A stretch of DNA of 14,238 bases. Source: Candidatus Omnitrophota bacterium. GTDB taxonomy: Bacteria > Omnitrophota > Gorgyraeia > JABMQH01. A program made the position numbers and the translations under genes. Below the pieces are notes generated by a model. The model worked only from the letters and a program-made list of their open reading frames with translations, had not been told where the DNA came from and ran no database searches. The stretch lies in contig JAPLLL010000089.1 of the NCBI GenBank assembly GCA_026387595.1, positions 7,654 through 21,891 of the forward strand, read 5' to 3'. Numbering within the stretch: position 1 is the stretch's first letter; the number at the start of each line of letters is the position of its first letter. Below, piece after piece: positions 7,259 through 12,220 of this stretch.

Positions 7259-7470
7259 GACCGATAAAGGTAAACCACGAGAAATCGTGGGGCACAAAGC
7301 CACAAACCTTCGTCAATTGCAAGCATGGATTGAAAAGGTGGTTGGGCTGCCGAAGCAAAAAGCGGTGGGAACAAGAAAAGGGGGGAGGAAAAGAAAACCG
7401 CTAACGTCTTTATCGGTCTTTCTTTTTAATAAGCATAGCCCTTTCAGAGTTTAAGTGAAAGGGATTTTTT
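7259..7470 (+). ncRNA. Free-standing c-di-GMP-I (GEMM-I) riboswitch RNA, about 212 nt
   Basis: Predicted RNA from G7259 to the terminator T-run. The aptamer (about 7262-7352) has the GEMM-I layout: AAAGGTAAACC, stem CCACGA-GAAA-TCGTGG with a GAAA tetraloop (7275-7290), GGCACAAAGCC (7291-7301), a second arm ACCTT/AAGGT (7306-7310, 7335-7339) with inner TCAAT/ATTGA, then GGTTGGGCTGCCG. Downstream, AGCGGT (7361-7366) pairs with ACCGCT (7397-7402) around a 30-nt almost all-purine loop containing GGGGGGAGGA (7380-7389). The first 11 transcribed bases, GACCGATAAAG (7259-7269), are perfectly complementary to CTTTATCGGTC (7408-7418), closing the molecule. A terminator follows. No start codon or credible gene follows the Shine-Dalgarno-like run. 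Precedent: the abundant Bdellovibrio c-di-GMP-I merRNA. Ligand identity is inferred. Confidence 0.75.
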
Positions 7471-7475
7471 ATTTT
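7439..7475 (+). terminator. Intrinsic terminator of the orphan riboswitch RNA
   Basis: CCCTTTCA (7439-7446) pairs with TGAAAGGG (7456-7463) around a 9-nt loop, followed by ATTTTTTATTTTT. Confidence 0.85.
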
Positions 7476-7485
7476 TAGGGGGGTA

Positions 7486-7546
7486 GGGTCCGTTTCTGAG
7501 AGAAGCAGGTCTCAATTAGGAAACTGGTACCTTGAGAAACGGACCC
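7486..7546. repeat. Inverted repeat with 12-bp perfect arms (possible MITE or IS remnant)
   Basis: GGGTCCGTTTCT (7486-7497) and AGAAACGGACCC (7535-7546) are perfect inverted arms 37 nt apart. Its right part, from AACTGGTACC to GGACCC (7522-7546), recurs near 8918-8943. No transposase gene is present in the window. Confidence 0.7.
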
Positions 7547-7555
7547 AAAAATGCG

Positions 7556-7584
7556 TTGACAAAAGAAAAGAAACGCGATAAAAT
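7556..7584 (+). promoter_or_regulatory. Sigma70-type promoter for the TPP riboswitch-thi4 unit
   Basis: TTGACA (7556-7561), 17 nt, TAAAAT (7579-7584). The predicted start is near 7591, just upstream of the TPP aptamer. It begins ten bases after the end of the 7486-7546 inverted repeat. Confidence 0.8.
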
Positions 7585-7597
7585 TATTTCAGATAAA

Positions 7598-7690
7598 AAG
7601 CGGGGAGGTCGTGAATTCGGCCTGAGAGTTCCGCGCAATAAGCGGATTACCCGATGAACCTGATCTGGATAATACCAGCGGAGGGAAGGG
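7598..7690 (+). promoter_or_regulatory. TPP (THI-box) riboswitch
   Basis: Near-consensus thiamine pyrophosphate aptamer. P2: CGGG (7601-7604) with CCCG (7650-7653). P3: GGTCG (7607-7611) with CGGCC (7618-7622), followed by the diagnostic CTGAGA (7622-7627). An extra P3a-type hairpin is CCGC/GCGG (7631-7634, 7642-7645). The diagnostic GAACCTGATCTGGATAAT and ACCAGCGGAGGGA follow, with P5 CTGG/CCAG (7665-7668, 7675-7678). I could not find a convincing long P1. Placement directly ahead of a thiazole synthase gene fits the known regulon. Confidence 0.95.
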
Positions 7691-7705
7691 GGTATGAAAA
7701 CTGGT

Positions 7706-7740
7706 AACCTTTATGCGATCGGCATAAGGGTTTTTTATTC
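7706..7740 (+). terminator. Riboswitch-controlled intrinsic terminator ahead of thi4
   Basis: AACCTTTATGC (7706-7716) pairs over 11 bp (one wobble) with GCATAAGGGTT (7722-7732), followed by a T-run. CTGGTA at 7701-7706 is complementary to TACCAG inside the aptamer (7673-7678), a candidate alternative pairing. The expected logic is TPP-promoted termination, inferred from this arrangement. Confidence 0.85.
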
Positions 7741-7759
7741 TTAAAAAAAGGAGAGGCAT

Positions 7760-8533
7760 ATGAAATTGGATGAGATAGTAATTTCTAGGGCAATAATAGA
7801 ATCTTATAAAGACAAACTTGTGAAAGCGCTGGATGTTGATGTGGCAATTGTCGGTGCGGGACCCGCCGGCATGGTTTGTGGTTATTATTTAGCAAAGGCA
7901 GGTAAGAATGTAGTGCTTTTTGAAAGAAAGCTTTCAGTCGGAGGAGGGATGTGGGGTGGAGGCATAATGTTTAATGAGATAGTGGTTCAGGATAAGGCCA
8001 AAAGGTTGCTTGATGAGTTTGGCATCAAAAGCAGGCGCTATGAAGACGGTTATTATCTGGCAGATTCCATCGAGTCAGTCTCAACCATTTGTTCCAAGTC
8101 TGTAAAAGCAGGACTCAAGATATTTAACCTCATTAGCGCTGAGGACGTCATGGTGCGCAATAAAAAAGTGACAGGGCTGGTATTAAACTGGACGGCGGTT
8201 GAGATGGCCAATCTGCACGTAGATCCTATTTCTATGCGCGCTAAATTTGTTGTGGATGCCACAGGGCATCCCGCCGAGGTAGCGCGTATTGTTGAAAGAA
8301 AATCCGGCATTAGGCTTAAGACAAAAACTGGGAAGACTATGGGTGAACAGTCTATGTGGGCAGATGTAGGAGAAGATACGATTGTAAAGAACTCGAAAGA
8401 AGTATGTCCTGGGTTATATGCCTGTGGCATGTGCGCAAACGCGGTATTTGGTGGCCCGCGCATGGGGCCGGTATTTGGGGGGATGCTTCTAGCAGGCGAA
8501 AAAGTCGCCAAAGATTTGATCAAGAAACTTTAG
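7760..8533 (+). CDS. thi4: Thiazole synthase Thi4, histidine-type (archaeal-like)
   Basis: Makes the adenylated thiazole precursor of thiamine from NAD and glycine. The 257-aa protein has an N-terminal FAD/NAD-binding Rossmann motif VAIVGAGPAGMVCGYYLA (28-45), the acidic end FERK, GGGMWGGGIMFN (61-72), NWTAVEMANLHVDPISM (143-159), DATGHPAEV and the C-terminal GMCANAVFGGPRMGPVFGGMLLAG. The yeast enzyme uses a sacrificial cysteine in the segment aligned here with LHVDP; this protein has His153. That matches the archaeal and some bacterial Thi4s described as non-suicidal, sulfide- and metal-dependent catalysts. The start is set by the strong AGGAGAGG site just upstream. It is controlled by the TPP riboswitch. 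Its short 5' leader, repeats on both sides and archaeal resemblance suggest acquisition by transfer. Confidence 0.93.
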   Translation: MKLDEIVISRAIIESYKDKLVKALDVDVAIVGAGPAGMVCGYYLAKAGKNVVLFERKLSVGGGMWGGGIMFNEIVVQDKAKRLLDEFGIKSRRYEDGYYLADSIESVSTICSKSVKAGLKIFNLISAEDVMVRNKKVTGLVLNWTAVEMANLHVDPISMRAKFVVDATGHPAEVARIVERKSGIRLKTKTGKTMGEQSMWADVGEDTIVKNSKEVCPGLYACGMCANAVFGGPRMGPVFGGMLLAGEKVAKDLIKKL

Positions 8534-8712
8534 GCTACAGTTATTGTTAAAACACCTTTAAAGCAAAAAGATAAAGAACATGAAAGCCAGATAAGGCAAT
8601 GTCCGCCTCTCTTGACCCGGACATTCGTAACTCTTAATACATTAAGGAGTTAGAGAAAATAAGGCCCAAAATGACTGGACAAAACGGACATCCTTTCACA
8701 ATTTAAAAATTC
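8534..8712. other. Intergenic stretch with short inverted and direct repeats, no gene seen
   Basis: AATGTCC (8598-8604) pairs with GGACATT (8619-8625), and CGGACAT recurs at 8685-8691. AACTCTTAAT (8629-8638) pairs with ATTAAGGAGTT (8641-8651) with one bulged base. I see no credible coding frame and no clear T-run terminator for thi4. The repeated TGTCCG half-sites could be a binding-site cluster or decayed mobile DNA. Confidence 0.35.
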
Positions 8713-8741
8713 TTGCAACAATTGCCCGTTAAGACTATAAT
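8713..8741 (+). promoter_or_regulatory. Promoter of the free-standing alpha-beta RNA
   Basis: TTGCAA (8713-8718), 17 nt, TATAAT (8736-8741). The predicted start is near G8748. Confidence 0.6.
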
Positions 8742-8747
8742 AATCCT

Positions 8748-8905
8748 GTAAAAACCGAGAGGGATGCCTTTGTGAATCCCTACCGGGCTATGAATTTCCG
8801 AGTCTTTCTCCTGTAAATTCATCCCGAGCCGCCATCGCGACCACATATTATGCGGCGAGGGACACATCTCAACCCGAAAGATTCAATTCTTTCGGGTTTT
8901 GCTGT
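8748..8905 (+). ncRNA. Candidate structured small RNA containing an alpha-beta element
   Basis: A complete small transcription unit without a gene. Hairpin 1: CCG-AG-AGGGAT (8755-8765) with ATCCCT-AC-CGG (8776-8786). Then GGGCTATGAATTT (8785-8797), whose TGAATTT (8791-8797) pairs with AAATTCA (8815-8821) as alpha. Beta: TCCC-GA-GCCGC (8822-8832) with GCGGC-GA-GGGA (8852-8862). The unit ends in an 11-bp terminator. The parts recur at 12035-12135 in the same order. The family is unknown to me and matches no riboswitch consensus I know. Confidence 0.6.
8871..8900 (+). terminator. Strong intrinsic terminator of the alpha-beta RNA
   Basis: AACCCGAAAGA (8871-8881) pairs perfectly with TCTTTCGGGTT (8888-8898) around a 6-nt loop, running into TTTT. 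Confidence 0.85.
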
Positions 8906-8915
8906 CTTTTGTGCT

Positions 8916-8943
8916 GAGAACTGGTACTTTGAGAAACGAACCC
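8916..8943. repeat. Second partial copy of the 7520-7546 repeat
   Basis: AACTGGTACTTTGAGAAAC followed by GAACCC matches AACTGGTACCTTGAGAAAC/GGACCC at 7522-7546 with two mismatches. The left arm of the inverted repeat is missing here. Together the two copies flank the TPP-thi4 and alpha-beta RNA segment as direct repeats. Confidence 0.65.
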
Positions 8944-8971
8944 AAAATCACGAAAATCACGCATAAATATC

Positions 8972-9000
8972 TTGACATCTGTTCTCATAATGAGTACAAT
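8972..9000 (+). promoter_or_regulatory. Consensus-like promoter of the nucleotidyltransferase-HEPN operon
   Basis: TTGACA (8972-8977), exactly 17 nt, TACAAT (8995-9000). The predicted start is near 9006. The -10 box and spacer are covered by the operator-like repeats listed next. Confidence 0.8.
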
Positions 9001-9008
9001 TGTTCTCA
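8980..9008. promoter_or_regulatory. Operator-like repeat cluster, probable autoregulatory site
   Basis: TGTTCTCA (8980-8987), taa, TGAGTACA (8991-8998) form a palindrome with 7 of 8 matching positions. A third half-site TGTTCTCA (9001-9008) repeats the first at a 21-nt period, about two helical turns. The cluster lies over the -10 box and start point. Because the first gene has an N-terminal winged helix, repression by its own product is likely; this is inference. Confidence 0.6.
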
Positions 9009-9026
9009 AAAGAGGAACGGAACAAT

Positions 9027-9599
9027 ATGCTGAAAAACCTTATAGCGTCAAAAACACGGCAAACCTTGTTTAAGGCATTCTTTGAAGTGCCCGATGCCGA
9101 ATACTACACCCGCCAGCTTGCCAGTACCTATCATATCTCTCCGGGAGCGCTTCATAGAGAGCTCAAGAAATTATGTTCTTTAGGCGTCCTTAAATCGCGA
9201 ACGGTTGGTAATATTAAATTATTTTCTTTAAATAAGCAAAATCCCATCTACGAGGATATGAAAAATATAATCTCTAAAACAGAAGGTGTTATAAAGCTTG
9301 TGAGAGATGCTGTATCCGTCATAAAAGGCGTAGAGGTCGCTTTTATATACGGGTCTTTTGCAAAGGGCGATGAAAGGCGATATAGTGATATAGATATATT
9401 CCTTATAGGAGATGGTATTGACGAAGATACATTAGTGACGCGAGTAAGCGACCTTGAAAAAAGGCTGTATAAGGAGATTAATTATACGCAATATACATGG
9501 GCAGAATATAATAAAGAAAAAAAGAAAAAAAACTCTTTCATTTTAGGAGTAGTACAAGGAAAGAAGATATTTATCAGAGGTGACGAGAATGAGCTATGA
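9027..9599 (+). CDS. Winged-helix/minimal nucleotidyltransferase fusion (MNT type)
   Basis: 190 aa. The N-terminal ~65 residues (LKNLIASKTRQTLFKAFF...YYTRQLASTYHISPGALHRELKKL..LGVLKSR) form a winged helix-turn-helix. The remainder is a minimal nucleotidyltransferase with IYGSFAKG (from about 107) and YSDIDIFLIG containing both metal-binding aspartates (D121 and D123). The place where the fold normally has a third acidic residue reads INYTQYT, so Asn seems to replace Asp and catalysis may be reduced. The start at 9027 has AGAGGA about 10 nt upstream; a TTG at 9000 is in frame but would overlap the promoter. The stop overlaps the HEPN gene by 11 nt. The pair resembles MNT/HEPN toxin-antitoxin systems, with this member as DNA-binding antitoxin or regulator. 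Confidence 0.82.
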   Translation: MLKNLIASKTRQTLFKAFFEVPDAEYYTRQLASTYHISPGALHRELKKLCSLGVLKSRTVGNIKLFSLNKQNPIYEDMKNIISKTEGVIKLVRDAVSVIKGVEVAFIYGSFAKGDERRYSDIDIFLIGDGIDEDTLVTRVSDLEKRLYKEINYTQYTWAEYNKEKKKKNSFILGVVQGKKIFIRGDENEL

Positions 9600-10056
9600 A
9601 GAATTTTTACGTGAGCACATAGAAAAGAAACTTATAAAAACTGAAAAAATAGGTTTTGACCAGATAGATAAAGTTGTCGGAAGGGCAGAAAAGGATCTTC
9701 AGGTATCAGAAAGGCTGCTTTCAATAGATGAAGGCCATGCCTACGATGCGGCTTATACGGCTATGCTTCATTGTGGGAGGGCTTTTATGTTTATCAAAGG
9801 ATTTAGGCCGACAACGAATTTCCAGCATAAAACAGTTGTTCAATTTACTTCTTATTTTTTGGGCGAAAAATATAAGGCGCTGGCTGATAGGTTCGATATG
9901 ATGAGAAAAAACCGTAATAAATTTATTTATGAACCATGGAAATTTAATATATCTGCAACTGATGCCAAAAGCGCATTAAAAGCGGCCCGCGGGTTTATTG
10001 ATGTAGTCAAGGAGCTAATCAAAAAAGAAAGCCCACAAGCCCATTTTAAATTTTAG
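9589..10056 (+). CDS. HEPN-domain protein partnered with the nucleotidyltransferase
   Basis: 155-aa all-alpha HEPN protein. Characteristic parts are RAEKDLQVSERLL, the AYDAAYTAMLHCGRAFMFIKGFRP helix pair, and the active-site-like MRKNRNKFIYEP (residues 104-116). Toxic HEPN RNases have RX4-6H; here Arg109 is followed by NKFIY with no histidine, although Tyr114 sits where HepT-type toxins have the AMPylated tyrosine. It may not be an active RNase. The start at 9589 is supported by GAGGTGA (9577-9583) six bases ahead; GTG at 9580 lies inside that site. An 11-nt overlap with the upstream gene indicates translational coupling. A toxin-antitoxin role is possible, but substrate-binding or regulatory roles are equally open. 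Confidence 0.8.
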   Translation: MSYEEFLREHIEKKLIKTEKIGFDQIDKVVGRAEKDLQVSERLLSIDEGHAYDAAYTAMLHCGRAFMFIKGFRPTTNFQHKTVVQFTSYFLGEKYKALADRFDMMRKNRNKFIYEPWKFNISATDAKSALKAARGFIDVVKELIKKESPQAHFKF

Positions 10057-10165
10057 CTTATTATTGGGCTCCGATAAGCAATAAGTAAGACCTCTCTATA
10101 GTTCAGACCCGGTTGGGGCTATGAATTTTTCTGTGGGCAAAACCGTGAAGCAAACAGGGAGTTTT
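10057..10165 (+). promoter_or_regulatory. Leader of the phosphoesterase gene with a partial alpha-beta motif
   Basis: A hairpin GCTTAT/ATAAGC lies just after the HEPN stop. GGGCTATGAATTT at 10116-10128 is identical to 8785-8797 and 12058-12070, but no alpha right arm or beta hairpin follows. I do not see a convincing -35/-10 pair. Confidence 0.4.
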
Positions 10166-11929
10166 ATGAAACCACCTTATGAATTAAAAAAGTTCTGTTT
10201 ATTATTTTTGATGGGCATGCTGGTTTTCTCTTTAGCAGGATGCTCAAAAAGCGTCGCCAGAAATCAAAGTCAGCTCGAGGAATACTCGATCACCTCCGAT
10301 GTTTTTACGACGCTACAAAGGACGGTTGTGCCCGGGTCAAAACCAACGGTTGCGATCCGTCTTGATGAGATTTCAAAATACAGGCAATACGGCTATGGCA
10401 ACTGGACGTTTGGTGATCCTCTCAAATCCGTAACGCGAACCGATATTATGCCGGTTCTTTATGCCGGCACAGCCGTCACTAAAAAAGCGAAGCTTTTGAA
10501 TTTTTTTACTATAACCGACATCCATATTACTGACAAAGAGGCTCCTAATCAATTGATCTACCTTCAGCGCTTGCACCCAACATGGCCAGTCGGTGCTTCG
10601 CTATATTCAGGGATTATGCTGTATACAACGCATGTTCTCGACGCAGCCGTCCGGACGATAAACGCCCTTCACAAAAAAGATCCGTTCGATTTCGGTATCT
10701 CTCTGGGCGATACCTGCAACAGCACACAGTACAACGAGTTAAGGTGGTATATCGATGTCCTTGACGGCAAGGTTATAACACCAAGCTCCGGCGCTCATGC
10801 CGGAGCTGGCGCCATTAATTATCAGAAACCTTACAAGACAGCAGGGCTTGATAAGACAATTCCCTGGTACCAGGCCCTGGGCAACCACGATCATTTCTGG
10901 ATCGGTTCATTCCCTGTGGACGATGGCCTTAGAAAGGATCTCCGGCAGTCCTACATCAGCGACATTGTCTTAGCTATGGGAGATCCCCTCGTCAACCCTG
11001 CGAATATAACTAAATCAGATTACTACATGGGCGTATTCGACGGATCGACTCCTTATGGTGACATTAAATACGCAGGACCTGTCACAGACTTCAAGAGCCC
11101 TCCGAAGGTCGTACCCGATCCGGACCGCCGATCACTTTTGAGAACGGAGTGGATGAAAGAATTTTTTACGACATCTTCAAATCCGGTTGGTCACGGTTTC
11201 AATATGGCCGATGCCGACAAGGGCTTTGCCTGCTATAGCTTCGTACCGAAGTCGTCTATACCGGTCAAGGTTATCGTGCTCGACGATACCCAAAGGGAAG
11301 ACGATGGTTCTGCCGACATCCATGGGCATGGCTTTCTTGACCAGGCGCGTTGGGACTGGCTTAAAAAAGAACTTGCGGATGGTGATGCCGCCGGTCAGCT
11401 CATGATCATTGCCGCGCACATACCGATAGGCGTCGAAGTGACTGCGCCTGCGTCCGAGATGGGTTGGTGGACCGATCCTAAAAACGCTGTGACCCTGCCT
11501 GATCTGATCTCCGAACTTCAAAACCATCCGAATTTGATCATGTGGATCTCGGGGCACCGTCATTTAAATACCGTTAAAGCATTTATATCGCCTAATCCGG
11601 TAAATGCTCCCGAAAAAGGCTTCTGGCAGGTTGAAACTTCATCATTAAGGGATTTCCCCCAGCAGTTCCGCACTTTTGAGATCTATCTTAACAGCGACTA
11701 TACAATTTCAATCGTTACGACCGATGTTGATCCGGCAGTCAAAGAAGAGACGCCTGCCGCGATATCGCGTTCATATGCAATTGCGGCAGAGCAGATAGTC
11801 GGTGTTGATATGGATGATTATAATCCGACTAATGACCCAACCGTAAGGCCGATGACTGCCGGTTCGTACAATGCAGAGCTTATCAAGCAATTGAGCCCCG
11901 AAATGCAGGTAAAATTAAGGAACTTGTAA
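10166..11929 (+). CDS. Calcineurin-like metallophosphoesterase lipoprotein
   Basis: 587 aa. Start at 10166 because CAGGGAG lies four bases upstream and the protein then opens with a lipoprotein signal peptide ending in the lipobox SLAGC (Cys26); an upstream in-frame ATG at 10121 adds 15 residues that look like leader sequence. Dinuclear-metal motifs occur in order: TDIH (D118, H120), SLGDT (G181-D182), LGNHDH (239-243), AAHIP (H418), SGHRH (G463-H466). A long insert separates GNHD from the last two blocks, and a ~100-residue C-terminal part ends in KLRNL. It is larger than typical calcineurin-like enzymes and resembles the large bacterial metallophosphoesterase families of the TIGR03767/03768 type; that subfamily name is from memory. 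Predicted to sit on an outer or inner membrane leaflet; substrate unknown. Confidence 0.87.
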   Translation: MKPPYELKKFCLLFLMGMLVFSLAGCSKSVARNQSQLEEYSITSDVFTTLQRTVVPGSKPTVAIRLDEISKYRQYGYGNWTFGDPLKSVTRTDIMPVLYAGTAVTKKAKLLNFFTITDIHITDKEAPNQLIYLQRLHPTWPVGASLYSGIMLYTTHVLDAAVRTINALHKKDPFDFGISLGDTCNSTQYNELRWYIDVLDGKVITPSSGAHAGAGAINYQKPYKTAGLDKTIPWYQALGNHDHFWIGSFPVDDGLRKDLRQSYISDIVLAMGDPLVNPANITKSDYYMGVFDGSTPYGDIKYAGPVTDFKSPPKVVPDPDRRSLLRTEWMKEFFTTSSNPVGHGFNMADADKGFACYSFVPKSSIPVKVIVLDDTQREDDGSADIHGHGFLDQARWDWLKKELADGDAAGQLMIIAAHIPIGVEVTAPASEMGWWTDPKNAVTLPDLISELQNHPNLIMWISGHRHLNTVKAFISPNPVNAPEKGFWQVETSSLRDFPQQFRTFEIYLNSDYTISIVTTDVDPAVKEETPAAISRSYAIAAEQIVGVDMDDYNPTNDPTVRPMTAGSYNAELIKQLSPEMQVKLRNL

Positions 11930-11953
11930 CGCTTTACTAGCCCGAAAATCGTC

Positions 11954-12063
11954 TAGGAATGCTATCTCCGAAGTCAAAATTTTTCGATATAATAGGTTAT
12001 TACAGCTATAATACACCTGTAGAAATAAGAGATACTTTGCTGTACCGATACGGGCAAGGGCTA
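11954..12063 (+). repeat. 110-bp promoter/leader repeat, copy 1 (upstream of the porin)
   Basis: Matches 13328-13437 at 93 of 110 positions by hand alignment without gaps. The 27-bp core from GATATAATAGG to the -10 TATAAT is identical. It carries the promoter and hairpin 1 (CTTTGC-TGT ... ACG-G-GCAAGG, 12035-12059). Confidence 0.8.
11984..12012 (+). promoter_or_regulatory. Promoter upstream of the BBP7-like porin
   Basis: TCGATA (11984-11989), 17 nt, TATAAT (12007-12012). The same promoter with a better -35 (TTGATA) occurs at 13358-13386. Confidence 0.65.
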
Positions 12064-12135
12064 TGAATTTTCCAAGCTTTTCACTATTAAAATTCATCCC
12101 GAGCTGTCCTTGCTTACATACTATGCGGCGAGGGA
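12058..12135 (+). repeat. Alpha-beta two-hairpin element in the porin leader
   Basis: GGGCTATGAATTT (12058-12070). Alpha: TGAATTTT (12064-12071) pairs with AAAATTCA (12089-12096). Beta: TCCC-GA-GCTGT (12097-12107) with GCGGC-GA-GGGA (12125-12135), the inner stem using two G-T wobbles. The terminator that follows the equivalent element at 8871 is degenerate here (ACCCGAAAGA ... TCTTTGAGGG, no T-run), so transcription could run on into the porin gene. A second hairpin, GGTGG-gc-TTCC/GGAA-t-CCACC, lies at about 12185-12210. Confidence 0.7.
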
Positions 12136-12220
12136 CGCACTGAAACCCGAAAGAATTAACTCTTTGAGGGCGCCTTCAAAAACAGGTGGGCTTCCTTTTT
12201 GGAATCCACCTCTTGCCACA

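Noticed and set aside
7259..7352. cGAMP-specific GEMM-Ib variant
   Set aside because: The guanine before YAAACC appears retained, which favours c-di-GMP; however, my mapping of the discriminating position is by eye, so this is only a weak rejection.
7257..7454. 65-codon open frame starting TTG
   Set aside because: It lies wholly within the c-di-GMP aptamer and purine hairpin, starts at the predicted transcription start and has no ribosome binding site; its composition reflects RNA structure.
8053..8523. 156-codon minus-strand frame opposite thi4
   Set aside because: Antisense shadow of a strongly conserved enzyme; no supporting start signal or family motif.
8598..8691. Terminator for thi4 in the AATGTCC/GGACATT or AACTC/GAGTT hairpins
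   Set aside because: Neither hairpin is followed by a T-run, so they were kept only as unexplained inverted repeats.
10121..10165. Upstream ATG for the phosphoesterase
   Set aside because: It falls in the repeated GGGCTATGAATTT motif without a Shine-Dalgarno; the ATG at 10166 has CAGGGAG and begins a proper lipoprotein signal.
12110..12220. TTG-initiated N-terminal extension of the porin
   Set aside because: The first part lies inside the beta hairpin of the repeated RNA element; the start at 12164 remains possible but unsupported by a ribosome binding site.
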